NCBI RefSeq assembly: GCF_049199905.1
Contig: NZ_JBLZPK010000012.1
Coordinates: 1 to 64,000, forward strand
Length of the DNA stretch: 64,000 nucleotides
Reading direction: 5' to 3'
Source of the DNA: Shinella sp032095155
Lineage (GTDB): Bacteria > Pseudomonadota > Alphaproteobacteria > Rhizobiales > Rhizobiaceae
Shown here: positions 7,654-15,855 of the stretch, piece by piece
Position numbering within the stretch: the first letter of the stretch is position 1
How the letters are laid out: the number at the start of each line of letters is the position of its first letter
Made by a program: the position numbers and the translations under genes
Notes under the pieces: model-generated
Databases searched by the model: none
Told to the model about the DNA's origin: nothing
The model's input: the letters and a program-made list of their open reading frames with translations, nothing else

Positions 7654-9228
7654 GTGCGAAACGAAGGATCCCCGTTGCTCGTTCCGGATATTGATACAAA
7701 TGCCCCGATCATCCGGCCCGGCCAAAACGCCTGGCGCACGGCAACGGCGAGCCGCCTCGACGTGCTCGTCGACGGGCAGGCCTATTTCCAGATACTGGAG
7801 GGCGTCCTTGAACAGGCGCGCCGGGAGGTCTGGATCGTCGGCTGGGATTTCAATCCGGATATTCCGATGCAACCCGGAATGCCGCGGTCCCCGACGCTCG
7901 GCGCCTTTCTGCTCAGGCTTGTGGAGGAGCGGCCGGACCTGACGATCCGCGTGCTCGTCTGGGGCATGGGGCCGGTTTATTCCGGCAAGTCGCTGAAGAT
8001 GTTCCGCAAGCGGCGCTGGTCCTCCCATCCGCGCATCGTGCTCGCCTTCGATAATCGTCACCCGATCCGCGGCTCGCATCACCAGAAGTTCGTCGTGGTG
8101 GACGATGCGGTCGCCTTCGTCGGCGGCATCGATCTCACCGCCAAGCGTTGGGATACGAGCGATCATCTTGTCGACGATCCCAGGCGCAAGCTCCCTTCCG
8201 GCAAGCCCTACGAACCGGTGCACGACATGCAGGTGGCGCTGAAGGGCGAGGCGGCGCGGCTTGCGGGCGATATTGCCCGCCGCCGCTGGCTCTTCGCCAC
8301 GGACGAAACCATCCCTGCAATGACGACGCCCGCCGAAATCCATCTCGGCGGCACAGCGGGCATGATGAGGAATGTGGAGATCGCCTTCGCACGCACGGAG
8401 CCGGCAATCCGTGGCCGTACCGCCGTGACGGAGGCTATGGACCTCACCGTCGCGGCGCTCAAGGCGGCGCGGCGCCAGATCTATATCGAGAGCCAGTATT
8501 TCGCCTCGAACCGGGTCTGCGACGTGCTGTGCGAGCGGCTTTCCGAGCCGTACGGGCCGGAGGTCGTCATCATTTCGACGCTGAGTTCGCACGGGACCAT
8601 CGAGCGCCTCGTGCTCGGCGCGAACCGCGACCGTTTCATCCGTCGCCTCGGCCAGTGCGACAAGCATGGCCGCATGCGGGCCTTCTATCCCGTCGTGCCG
8701 AAGTCCGATGGAACGGAGCAGGAGATCGTCATCCACTCCAAGTTGGTGATCGTGGATGATGTTTTCCTGCGCATCGGCTCTTCCAACCTCAACCAGCGCA
8801 GCGAGGGTCTGGATACCGAGCTCGACATCGCCATCGAGGCGCGTACCGATGCCGAGCGCCACGGCATTCTCGCGCTGCGGGATCGCCTGCTCGCCGAACA
8901 CCTTGAGACCGATCCGGCGACCTTCGCGGCTGCGGTTCGCACGGAAGGGGCGCTTGGCCGAGCGATCGATGCGTTCAACACGCGTCAGCGCGGGCTGCGG
9001 CCGTTCCGGGATGCGGCGGGCGAGGGCGCGATCGCCCCTGTCATGGGAACCGGCATCGTCGATCCGATCGCCCCCTGGTGGCCGATCTCGGCCTGGGCGG
9101 GGGCTGCGCGGAGATTTCTGCGCCATCAGCTTGCGCCCTTGCGCAAACCGGCATCGGCGTTCGAGCCGAGCAAGGTTTCGCTGGCGAGCAGCGAGACCAG
9201 CCCGAGCGGCAGCGGAATGAAGAAATAG
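7654..9228 (+). CDS. Phospholipase D family protein
   Basis: 524 residues from a GTG start. Two HKD signatures are present: HHQKFVVVDD near residue 142 and HSKLVIVDDVFLRIGSSNLNQRS near residue 360, each with the following Gly/Ser/Asn pattern. Both halves of the bipartite active site are therefore intact. There is no signal peptide, so it is cytosolic or membrane-associated. The family includes phospholipases, cardiolipin synthases and transphosphatidylases; the size and motif spacing fit a bacterial PLD rather than the cardiolipin synthase ClsA. Its last 103 bp overlap the 3' end of the convergent membrane-protein gene. That neighbour, related to phospholipid-modifying proteins, suggests membrane remodelling under stress. 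Confidence 0.85.
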   Translation: MRNEGSPLLVPDIDTNAPIIRPGQNAWRTATASRLDVLVDGQAYFQILEGVLEQARREVWIVGWDFNPDIPMQPGMPRSPTLGAFLLRLVEERPDLTIRVLVWGMGPVYSGKSLKMFRKRRWSSHPRIVLAFDNRHPIRGSHHQKFVVVDDAVAFVGGIDLTAKRWDTSDHLVDDPRRKLPSGKPYEPVHDMQVALKGEAARLAGDIARRRWLFATDETIPAMTTPAEIHLGGTAGMMRNVEIAFARTEPAIRGRTAVTEAMDLTVAALKAARRQIYIESQYFASNRVCDVLCERLSEPYGPEVVIISTLSSHGTIERLVLGANRDRFIRRLGQCDKHGRMRAFYPVVPKSDGTEQEIVIHSKLVIVDDVFLRIGSSNLNQRSEGLDTELDIAIEARTDAERHGILALRDRLLAEHLETDPATFAAAVRTEGALGRAIDAFNTRQRGLRPFRDAAGEGAIAPVMGTGIVDPIAPWWPISAWAGAARRFLRHQLAPLRKPASAFEPSKVSLASSETSPSGSGMKK

Positions 9229-10058
9229 ACGAGGCGGAAGGCGATCAGCGCGCCGATGGAGGCCGAGCCGCCGAGCAGGAATCCGATCGTCGCCTCCAGC
9301 ACGCCGAGCCCGCCCGGTACATGGCTGACCAGCGCCGTGAGATTGCCCACCACATAGGCGGCGGTCGTTTCCATGTAGCCCGCTTCTCCGTTCAGAAGCT
9401 GGTGCAGGCAGGCGGCGACGCAGGCGAAGTTGACCGTTCCGACGAGGATCTGCAAGGCGGCAAGGCGCAGCGTCGGCAGTGCGAAACGCCAGTTGCGGAC
9501 CTTCAACTCGCCGCGCACGAAGGCGGCAAGCGCCAGATAGCCGGCTCCGAGTCCAAGGCAAGCCATGCCGAGCGTGATGGAGGCGGCGGCTCCAAGCCCG
9601 GCGATCTTTCCCGCGGTGCCGGGAAGCAGGATGAGGCAGAGCCCGGCCAGCGTGATCAGTCCAAGCCCCACGGTCACGCCGCAAAAGAGGATCAGCTTGG
9701 CTATCTCCTCCGCATCGAGGCCCCAGCGGGAATAGAAACGATAGCGCACCGCACCGCTGCTGAGGGCCGCGACGCCCACATTGTGACCGATGGCAAGGCT
9801 GGTGAAGGAGGCAAGCGCGGCGCGCGGATAGGAGAGCGGCTTGCCGACATAGTGCAAGGCCAGAAAGTCGAAGACCGTGAGGCAGAGATAGGAGCAGGCC
9901 GCGAAGGCGAGTGCCAGGGCGAAATTCCTCTTGGGAATAGCGGCGACGGAGTCGCGGATCTCGTCCCAGGAATATTGCGCCAGCGTCCGGTAGAGCAGCC
10001 AACCCGCGACGAGCACCGCAAGGGCGATGAGCGCGTGGAGGATATGGGTACGTTTCAT
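9126..10058 (-). CDS. LPG-synthase-type (UPF0104) integral membrane protein
   Basis: 310 residues when started at the ATG at 10058 (MKRTHILHALIALAVLVAG), which has AAGGAC as ribosome binding site. A longer frame to 10142 begins with a non-hydrophobic stretch that reads through the promoter and is not preferred. About eight membrane segments match the transmembrane domain of lysylphosphatidylglycerol synthases (flippase part). The soluble aminoacyl-transfer domain is absent. Conserved family elements such as SHVPGGLGVLE are visible. It probably moves a lipid or glycolipid across the inner membrane; the substrate is unknown. It converges on and overlaps the PLD gene, and a perfect GGAAC-N16-CGTT promoter lies upstream. 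Confidence 0.82.
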   Translation of the reverse strand: MKRTHILHALIALAVLVAGWLLYRTLAQYSWDEIRDSVAAIPKRNFALALAFAACSYLCLTVFDFLALHYVGKPLSYPRAALASFTSLAIGHNVGVAALSSGAVRYRFYSRWGLDAEEIAKLILFCGVTVGLGLITLAGLCLILLPGTAGKIAGLGAAASITLGMACLGLGAGYLALAAFVRGELKVRNWRFALPTLRLAALQILVGTVNFACVAACLHQLLNGEAGYMETTAAYVVGNLTALVSHVPGGLGVLEATIGFLLGGSASIGALIAFRLVYFFIPLPLGLVSLLASETLLGSNADAGLRKGAS

Positions 10059-10100
10059 GCGGCAGGTCCTTCCCGGTCTGTCGGGCCCGTCTGTCGGGGT

Positions 10101-10127
10101 GGAACGAAAACCGGGCTTTTGTGTTCC
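10101..10127. promoter_or_regulatory. Two face-to-face EcfG/RpoE2-type promoters in 27 bp
   Basis: Plus strand: GGAAC 10101-10105, 16 bp, TGTT 10122-10125, reading to the gene at 10157. Minus strand: GGAAC 10127-10123, 16 bp, CGTT 10106-10103, reading to the gene at 10058. The minus-strand copy matches the GGAAC-N16-CGTT consensus perfectly. The two -35 elements overlap the opposite -10 elements, so the same sequence serves both directions. Polymerase binding in one direction would exclude the other. Confidence 0.65.
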
Positions 10128-10156
10128 CGAGACTGCAGACATGACAAGAGGAAGGC

Positions 10157-10882
10157 ATGGGCAGGCGGCTGAGGATCATGACATACAATGTGCACAGTTG
10201 CTTCGGCACGGACCGGAAGCTCGATCCCGGCCGCATCGCCGAGGTGATCGCCGAATGCGAAGCCGACATCGTCGCGTTGCAGGAGGTGGACGTCGCGCGG
10301 GCGCGCAGCAACAGCATCGACCAGGCGCAGACCATCGCCAACCATCTCAACATGGCCTCGCACTTCCATCCGGCGCTGCATCTGGAGGAGGAGCGTTATG
10401 GCGACGCGTTGCTGACGGCATTGCCGACGCGCCTCGTCAAGGCCGATGGGCTTCCCTCGCGCGGCGAGCCGCGGGGCGCGCTGTGGGTGGAGGTGCCCGT
10501 CGATGACGTCATGTTGCAGGTTTTCGTCACCCATCTCGGCCTGTTCGGCGCCGAGCGCGTGCGCCAGACCGAAGCCCTGATCGGGCCGGGCTGGCTCGGG
10601 GCGCCGATGCCTGACAATGCACGCATCATCCTTGCCGGCGACCTCAACGCCATCTCCCGCTCGCCATCCTATCGCATGCTCGCGCGCCGCCTTCGGGATG
10701 CGCAGGCCGATGCCGGCGGGCGGCCTGCTGCGACCTTTCCCTCCCGCCTGCCGCTGCTGCGCATCGACCACATCTTCATTGGCGAGGGAATTTCCGCCAG
10801 CCGCACCTTCGTTCATGACACGCCGCTCGCCCGCCGGGCATCCGACCATCTGCCGCTCTGTGCGGACCTGGAGATCGTGTGA
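10157..10882 (+). CDS. Endonuclease/exonuclease/phosphatase family protein
   Basis: 241 residues. Family motifs are in order: LRIMTYNVHSCFG near the start, VALQEVD (metal-binding Glu), VTHLGLF, ILAGDLNA (catalytic Asp and Asn) and IDHIFIG with SDHLPL at the end (final His). All catalytic positions of the DNase I-like fold appear present. Members cut nucleic acids, phosphoesters or lipids. The DNA-repair neighbours and the stress-type promoter favour a nuclease or phospholipid role, but the substrate cannot be decided. It has no signal peptide. Its stop overlaps the start of the DUF72 gene, and it leads a three-gene operon ending in an alkyladenine glycosylase. Confidence 0.85.
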   Translation: MGRRLRIMTYNVHSCFGTDRKLDPGRIAEVIAECEADIVALQEVDVARARSNSIDQAQTIANHLNMASHFHPALHLEEERYGDALLTALPTRLVKADGLPSRGEPRGALWVEVPVDDVMLQVFVTHLGLFGAERVRQTEALIGPGWLGAPMPDNARIILAGDLNAISRSPSYRMLARRLRDAQADAGGRPAATFPSRLPLLRIDHIFIGEGISASRTFVHDTPLARRASDHLPLCADLEIV

Positions 10883-11604
10883 TGTGGCAGAACGGGCCTT
10901 TCATCGCAACGGCGGCCTGGTCGATCCCGAAGACGGTCGCCGCCCGCTTTCCCGAGATGGGCAGCGGTCTCGAACGCTATGCCGCCGTCTTCAACGGCGT
11001 GGAGATCAACTCGACCTTCTATCGCCATCACCAGGAGAAGACGTTCGAGCGCTGGGCAAGCGCGGTGCCGGCGCATTTCCGTTTCGCGGCGAAGATACCG
11101 CGCGAAATCACGCACGGGGCGCGCCTGCAAAACATCGGCCCGCTCTTCGATGTCTTCATGGATGAGATCTCGGCGCTGGACGACAAGCTTGGTCCCTTGC
11201 TGTGCCAGTTGCCGCCGAGCCTCAAATTCGATGCCGCCGTAGCCGAGGAGGCTTTGGCAGCCATTCGCCGCGTTTTTTCGGGCACCCTCGTGATCGAACC
11301 GCGCCACAAAAGCTGGGCGTTGCAGCCCGCACACGCGCTTCTGCAGGAATATGCCGTCGATCGTGTTCTGGCCGATCCCGCACCCGTCTGGCCCATGTCC
11401 GGTTTTCGTGAAACGCCCCGATATATCCGGTTGCACGGCACACCTAAGATTTATTACTCCCGTTACAGCGATGCCGAAATCCGCGCTTTCGCGGAGCGCC
11501 TCGGTGAAGAGAGCTGGTGCGTCTTCGACAACACGGCCTCCGGCGCCGCCATCGAAAATGCGCTGACGATGCGGGATCACATAGCGGGCCGGCAGGATGG
11601 ATGA
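10882..11604 (+). CDS. DUF72 (YecE-like) family protein
   Basis: 240 residues with a TIM-barrel-like DUF72 domain (FNGVEINSTFYRHH, FRFAAKIPREITH, RYIRLHG, SWCVFDNT near the C-terminus). The biochemical role of the family is not established; an occasional link to DNA metabolism rests on gene neighbourhoods like this one. The start is the ATG in GTGATG, overlapping the previous stop; a GTG one codon upstream is also possible. The 3' end overlaps the start of the downstream glycosylase gene by 8 bp, so the three genes are probably co-translated. Confidence 0.85.
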   Translation: MWQNGPFIATAAWSIPKTVAARFPEMGSGLERYAAVFNGVEINSTFYRHHQEKTFERWASAVPAHFRFAAKIPREITHGARLQNIGPLFDVFMDEISALDDKLGPLLCQLPPSLKFDAAVAEEALAAIRRVFSGTLVIEPRHKSWALQPAHALLQEYAVDRVLADPAPVWPMSGFRETPRYIRLHGTPKIYYSRYSDAEIRAFAERLGEESWCVFDNTASGAAIENALTMRDHIAGRQDG

Positions 11605-12139
11605 ACGTTTCTTCGCGCGCGACGTGGTTGCCGTCGCGACGGATCTTCTCGGAGCCCGCCTGCTGGTCGATGGCGTCGGCGGGCTTGTCGTCGAAACCGA
11701 GGCCTACCGGCAGGACGACGAGGCATCGCACAGTTTTCGCGGGCGGACGGCTGGAAACGCGGTGATGTTCGGGGAGCCGGGCCGGGCCTATGTCTATCGT
11801 TCCTATGGCCTGCACTGGTGCTTCAATATCGTGTGCGAGCGCGGCAGCGCCGTGCTCATCCGCGCGCTGGAGCCGACGCACGGGCTCGACACGATGATGG
11901 CGCGTCGGGCGGCAGGCGAGGGGCGCAAACTGTGTGCCGGGCCGGGCAATCTGTGCAAGGCGCTCGCCATCACCGGGGACATGAATGGATTGTCGGTTCT
12001 CGCCGACCCCTTTTCCCTGGAGTCGCCATCCGAAGTGCCGGCGTCGGCAAGCGGCGTGCGCATCGGCATCAGCAAGGCTGCCGAACGCCCGTGGCGCTTC
12101 GCCGTCAGGGGATCACGCTATCTGAGCCGGCCGATCTGA
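11597..12139 (+). CDS. mpg: DNA-3-methyladenine glycosylase (AAG/MPG family)
   Basis: 180 residues spanning one alkyladenine glycosylase domain. The catalytic region reads VVETEAYRQDDEASHSFRG, where the Glu activates water. It is followed by GEPGRAYVYRSYGLHWCFNIV and AGPGNLCKALAI. It removes alkylated purines as the first step of base excision repair. It is the last gene of the operon started at 10157, so it is probably induced with the stress set. Its end overlaps the convergent histidine kinase gene by 27 bp. Length is typical of bacterial members. Confidence 0.92.
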   Translation: MDERFFARDVVAVATDLLGARLLVDGVGGLVVETEAYRQDDEASHSFRGRTAGNAVMFGEPGRAYVYRSYGLHWCFNIVCERGSAVLIRALEPTHGLDTMMARRAAGEGRKLCAGPGNLCKALAITGDMNGLSVLADPFSLESPSEVPASASGVRIGISKAAERPWRFAVRGSRYLSRPI

Positions 12140-13681
12140 CCCGTGCGGCTCAACGATCTCCAACTCGGCGGTGAAGGTCGTTCCATCGCTTCCGTCGAAG
12201 GTGTGGGTGCCGTTCAACTGGTTGACGACGCCCCGGATCAGGCGGCTTCCCATGCCTTGCTGGATGGTCTGCGGGTTGAAGCCGACGCCGTTGTCGCGCA
12301 CGGTGAGCCGGGCGCGGCGCTCTCCGATGGTCTCGAGTGCAATGGAAATTTTTCCTTCGCGGCCATCGGTAAAGGCATATTTCAGGATATTGGTCAGAAG
12401 TTCGCTCACCAGCAGGGCGAGCGGGGTCGCATTGTCGGTCGAGACGGCGATCTCTTCGATATCGTAGTCCACAGTCACGGCCGCGCCATAGGCGCTCACC
12501 AGCTTCTCGACGACGGAGGTGAGGAGATCCCGCGCGCAGAGGCGGGAGAATTCATCGTGCAGGTAGATCTGCTCGTGCACGGCGACCATGGAGGAGATGC
12601 GGTCGGCCAGCGACTGCTGGATTTCCGCAGGCAGGCGCTGAAGCTGAATGATGCTCTGGACGGCCTGCAGGTTGTTCTTGACGCGGTGGTGGATCTCGCG
12701 AAGCAGCAGCTGATTGTCCGCAAGGGCGTTGCGCAGCAGCTGGGATTGCGCCGCGTCGCGCTGCCGGAGGTGGCGGATCCACTGGCCGGCGGCGAGCAGG
12801 CTGACGCCTGCCAGGACTAACACCGAGATCGCCACCGTCATATCCCGCCAGAAGCGCTTGATGCCGAAATCATAGTCCGCCGATGCGAGCGCGATCAGCC
12901 CCGTGCCATCGACGGCTCGATAGGCGACGATGCGATGGGCGCCGTCGACGGGCGAAATGGCCTCGTAGGTGCCCTCCGGTGCCTTGGGCAGGTAATCCGT
13001 GAACAGCACGTATTTGCTCATGTCGAGCGGCCCGTCGGCGAGCGGATAGCGCGCGACGAGCTGGCCGTCGGCGCGGACGAAGCTGACCGTGGAATTCGGG
13101 CCGAGATCGACGGCTTCCCAGACGTCGGCGAGCACCCTGACCTCGAAGGAAACGACGGCCGCGCCGGCAAACCGGCCATTCCGTTCCAGCCTGCGGCTGA
13201 AGGCAAAGATCTGCTCGCCGTTGAGGCGGCTGATCAGGAGGCTTGAAACGTATTGCTTGGCGCCCTTTGCCAGCTCAGAGAAATACGGCCGGTCGACAAT
13301 GCTGATCGGTTTCACCATCGGATCGGTCGAATAGAGCGTCAGCCCCGCTTCATCCACGACATAGGCCTTGACCTGGCCGGGCAGGTCCGCGACCGCCTCG
13401 TTGATGTTCGCCACCTTGGCGGAAGCGGGCGGCACGATGTTCTCACCCAGCGTATCGTCGATGCGCTGAAGGGCCTGATGCGCCAGGGAATCGAGCAGGG
13501 ATACATTGCTTGCGACGATCTTGGAGGCCGCGATGGCCCGCTCCTCGGTGCGGCGGACCGCATCCCGATAGCTCGTGTTGAGCCATAGGCCGAGCATGAG
13601 GACAAGCGAGACGAACATCGCAACGATGATCATCGCAGCCGCTCTTGCCAGCGTGAAGTGCACGTTCAGCCTGCGCAGCAC
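12113..13681 (-). CDS. HWE/HisKA2-type membrane histidine kinase
   Basis: 522 residues. A transmembrane helix at about 14-35 and a second at about 282-302 enclose a periplasmic sensor region of dCache type (AYVVDEAGLTLYSTD, DRPYFSELAKG). The cytoplasmic part has the HisKA_2 phosphoacceptor motif REIHHRVKNNLQ (H332) and an HATPase_c domain with N-box ELLTNILKYAF and G-box DNGVGF. Kinases of this class feed the PhyR-NepR-EcfG general stress pathway in alphaproteobacteria. Its place next to genes with EcfG-type promoters fits such a role, but no phyR, nepR or ecfG is in the window. The partner regulator is unknown. Confidence 0.88.
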   Translation of the reverse strand: MLRRLNVHFTLARAAAMIIVAMFVSLVLMLGLWLNTSYRDAVRRTEERAIAASKIVASNVSLLDSLAHQALQRIDDTLGENIVPPASAKVANINEAVADLPGQVKAYVVDEAGLTLYSTDPMVKPISIVDRPYFSELAKGAKQYVSSLLISRLNGEQIFAFSRRLERNGRFAGAAVVSFEVRVLADVWEAVDLGPNSTVSFVRADGQLVARYPLADGPLDMSKYVLFTDYLPKAPEGTYEAISPVDGAHRIVAYRAVDGTGLIALASADYDFGIKRFWRDMTVAISVLVLAGVSLLAAGQWIRHLRQRDAAQSQLLRNALADNQLLLREIHHRVKNNLQAVQSIIQLQRLPAEIQQSLADRISSMVAVHEQIYLHDEFSRLCARDLLTSVVEKLVSAYGAAVTVDYDIEEIAVSTDNATPLALLVSELLTNILKYAFTDGREGKISIALETIGERRARLTVRDNGVGFNPQTIQQGMGSRLIRGVVNQLNGTHTFDGSDGTTFTAELEIVEPHGSDRPAQIA

Positions 13682-13789
13682 TGCTATCCCCCAAGTGCGT
13701 TGGAAGACTTTAACCAGAAGGATGCGTCATGTCGCTCGTTTTCGTCAAATCCACCGCGATCGGTCATCTACCGGATCTATCGCCTTGAT

Positions 13790-14160
13790 TGATGGGCATC
13801 GCCAGATAGCGCCCATTTGATGATATCCTCCAACTGCGCGTGCTTCCGGCGGCAGTTCGGAGTAACCTGTGGCGAGCACGATGGGGATGCCAGACCAAGG
13901 TTCGCGCACGACATCGGCAAGCTTCGGACCGGTCATCTGCGGCATGGCCTGATCGGTGACGATAAGGTCGATCGCCCGTTCGGCGTGAAATGCTAGAGCC
14001 TTGGTGCCCGAGCCGGCCTCGCAGACGGTATGGCCCGTGCCTTCCCGATGCCCTTTGTTGTGAAGAAAGGCGAGATGGCGTTTTTCAGCGTGTCCGGGTC
14101 CACGCCATGCCCCTCATTCTGAATATAGAGGCAGAGATAGTCCTTCTCCTGTCGCTCGGG
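13790..14160 (-). pseudogene. Remnant of a hybrid histidine kinase with receiver domain
   Basis: Reading leftwards on the minus strand, an HATPase end (DYLCLYIQNEGHGVD, then ISPFFTTKGIGKG) is followed, after a frame change near 14030, by receiver sequence (TVCEAGSGTKALAFHAERA, then IDLIVTDQAMPQMTG and VLATGYSELPPEA). In intact relatives about 80-100 residues lie between the G-box and this receiver segment. Here they are missing, so an internal deletion joined GKGTG to the receiver. The downstream end also loses similarity. A start, a phosphoacceptor histidine and an open frame are all lacking, so no product is expected. Confidence 0.7.
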
Positions 14161-14221
14161 ATGGGCCTTTCCCGCCTCGGTCTCCAGCCGCGCGCCCTGC
14201 GGTGGCTCTCTGCGCCAGCGG

Positions 14222-14246
14222 GGAACATCATACGAGATATCTAGTT
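14222..14246 (+). promoter_or_regulatory. EcfG/RpoE2-like promoter for the SDR gene
   Basis: GGAAC at 14222-14226, 16 bp, AGTT at 14243-14246, about 30 bp before the ATG at 14278. It matches the general stress consensus except for the first base of the -10 element. Confidence 0.45.
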
Positions 14247-14277
14247 GGTATGAGGAACCCATTGCGAGGAGAACGAG

Positions 14278-15147
14278 ATGACCGAAAACGATGTTCGCCG
14301 TCCGTTACCGCCACAACCGGCGCAGGAGCAAGTTCCGCCTGGTTTGACGAAGGTAATGGAACCGGTTCCCGACCATGGCGAGGAGAGCTACCGTGGTGCA
14401 GATCGCCTGAAAGGCAAAGTGGCTCTGATCACCGGTGCGGATTCCGGTATCGGCCGGGCGGTTGCCATCGCCTTTGCACGCGAGGGCGCTGATATCGCGA
14501 TTTCCTATCTGAGTGAAGATCAGGACGCCAACGAGACCGCTCGCTGGGTGGAAGAGGCGGGCCGCAAGGCTGTCATCCTTCCAGGGGATATAACAAGCGA
14601 GGGTCACTGTCGGCATCTCGTGCGTCAATGCCTGGAAAATTTTGGCCAGCTCGACATCCTCGTCAACAACGCCGCTTTCCAGCGGACTTACGCCGATATC
14701 GGCGATATCAGTTCCGAAGAGTGGGACATCACCTTCCGGACCAATATCTATGCACCGTTTTTCCTTTCGCGTGCGGCGATTGCACATATGAAGCCCGGCA
14801 GCTCCATTATAAACACGACCTCGATCCAGTCCCGCCAGCCGTCGCCTCATCTCCTCGCCTATGCAGCGACGAAGGGAGCGATTTCGAACTTCACCGCGGG
14901 TCTTGCCGAAATGGTCGCCGAAAAGGGCATTCGCGTGAATGCCGTTGCGCCGGGACCGATCTGGACGCCGCTCATTCCCTCCACCATGCCACCGGAGAAA
15001 ACGAAGGATTTCGGCAAGCAGGCCCTACTCGGTCGCGCCGGCCAACCGGCCGAACTCGCGGGGGCCTATGTTCTGCTTGCCTCCGATCTCGGCAGCTACA
15101 TGACCGGTGCCGTGATCCCCGTCACCGGCGGCGACATTATGATCTGA
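14278..15147 (+). CDS. Short-chain dehydrogenase (YghA/GsiB-neighbour type general stress SDR)
   Basis: 289 residues. An N-terminal extension of about 40 residues rich in proline precedes a Rossmann domain with the cofactor motif TGADSGIGRAVA. NNAAF and a catalytic triad follow: Ser in TTSIQS, then Y195 and K199 in YAATK. The extension and sequence resemble the YghA/YhdF group of NADP-dependent oxidoreductases often induced by general stress. The substrate is not predictable. It has a good ribosome binding site (GCGAGGAGAAC). A small gene follows 11 bp downstream, and an EcfG-like element lies upstream. Confidence 0.9.
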   Translation: MTENDVRRPLPPQPAQEQVPPGLTKVMEPVPDHGEESYRGADRLKGKVALITGADSGIGRAVAIAFAREGADIAISYLSEDQDANETARWVEEAGRKAVILPGDITSEGHCRHLVRQCLENFGQLDILVNNAAFQRTYADIGDISSEEWDITFRTNIYAPFFLSRAAIAHMKPGSSIINTTSIQSRQPSPHLLAYAATKGAISNFTAGLAEMVAEKGIRVNAVAPGPIWTPLIPSTMPPEKTKDFGKQALLGRAGQPAELAGAYVLLASDLGSYMTGAVIPVTGGDIMI

Positions 15148-15158
15148 GGGAGAGCGCG

Positions 15159-15422
15159 ATGACCTACATTCGCAAACACGGTTTCGAGAGCGATGCGCAA
15201 TGGCGCGAGTATCAGCACGAGATCGAGGAGGCGACTGGCCCAACCCGTCTTTCGTCGATCAACGATCAACGCGTTCTGGATGAACTGGCGGGTCTGCGTG
15301 CTGAAATCGTGGCGCTGCGAGAACAAATCCGCCTACGCCGGACTCAAGACAGCATGACGCGTTGGCAGAGGGTCGGAGGCGCAATGACCTGTCTGCTGCT
15401 CGTCTCGATGGTTGGCAGATAA
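15159..15422 (+). CDS. Small hypothetical protein with C-terminal hydrophobic segment
   Basis: 87 residues, preceded by GAGGGAGAG at 15147-15155 and only 11 bp after the SDR stop, so probably in the same operon. The sequence begins MTYIRKHGFESDAQWREYQ. A middle part (VLDELAGLRAEIVALREQIR) is likely a short coiled coil. The end (GAMTCLLLVSMVG) could be a short membrane anchor. I recognise no named family. Confidence 0.6.
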   Translation: MTYIRKHGFESDAQWREYQHEIEEATGPTRLSSINDQRVLDELAGLRAEIVALREQIRLRRTQDSMTRWQRVGGAMTCLLLVSMVGR

Positions 15423-15614
15423 GAAAAGCATCGGCGCTTCGTAGGGGCTTTGCGGTTGCTCGCTCCGCGGAAAAGCGAGGGGACAGTCACTCAAACGTCC
15501 CGCTTGCCCTACATCACGGTCTCTCGCCTCGGAGTGGCTGAGTTCGAACTTCTGTTCTTTTGTTGGGATATGGTAATCCTCGTCTGGGTTGGCTGAACGA
15601 AGCTCCTATGGTCC

Positions 15615-15855
15615 CCCGCCATTTGGGTCGTCATCGTGCAGTGGCTGTCCTCGGCGCTCGGTGGCTATCTCACCGGGCGGTTGCACACGAAATAGGCCGG
15701 CATTTCCACCGACGAAGTGTGCTTCCGGGATACGGGGCATGGTTTCCGGAGCTGGGCGTTGGCTAGTGTTGTGGTGGTCGGGCTCGCGGTGTCCGCGTTC
15801 ATCTCGCTAATTGGAAGCGGCGTGCAGTCGATGTTGTCCGTTGTTGCGGCTCCCG
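15615..15855 (+). pseudogene. Remnant of a small membrane protein gene with in-frame stop
   Basis: The frame starting at 15615 reads PAIWVVIVQWLSSALGGYL, then TGRLHTK, TAG at 15693, then AGISTDEVCFRDTGHGF and RSWALASVVVVGLAVSAFI. The pieces on both sides of the stop belong together and look like a conserved rhizobial membrane protein with an ALGGYLTGRLRTKW-type segment, where TGG has become TAG. The start and C-terminus are not recognisable. It overlaps the antisense tail of lhgO. Confidence 0.6.

Noticed and set aside
7486..10353. Long open frame on the minus strand (about 955 codons)
   Set aside because: It runs antisense through the phospholipase D gene and has no domain or family pattern; long antisense frames are common in GC-rich DNA.
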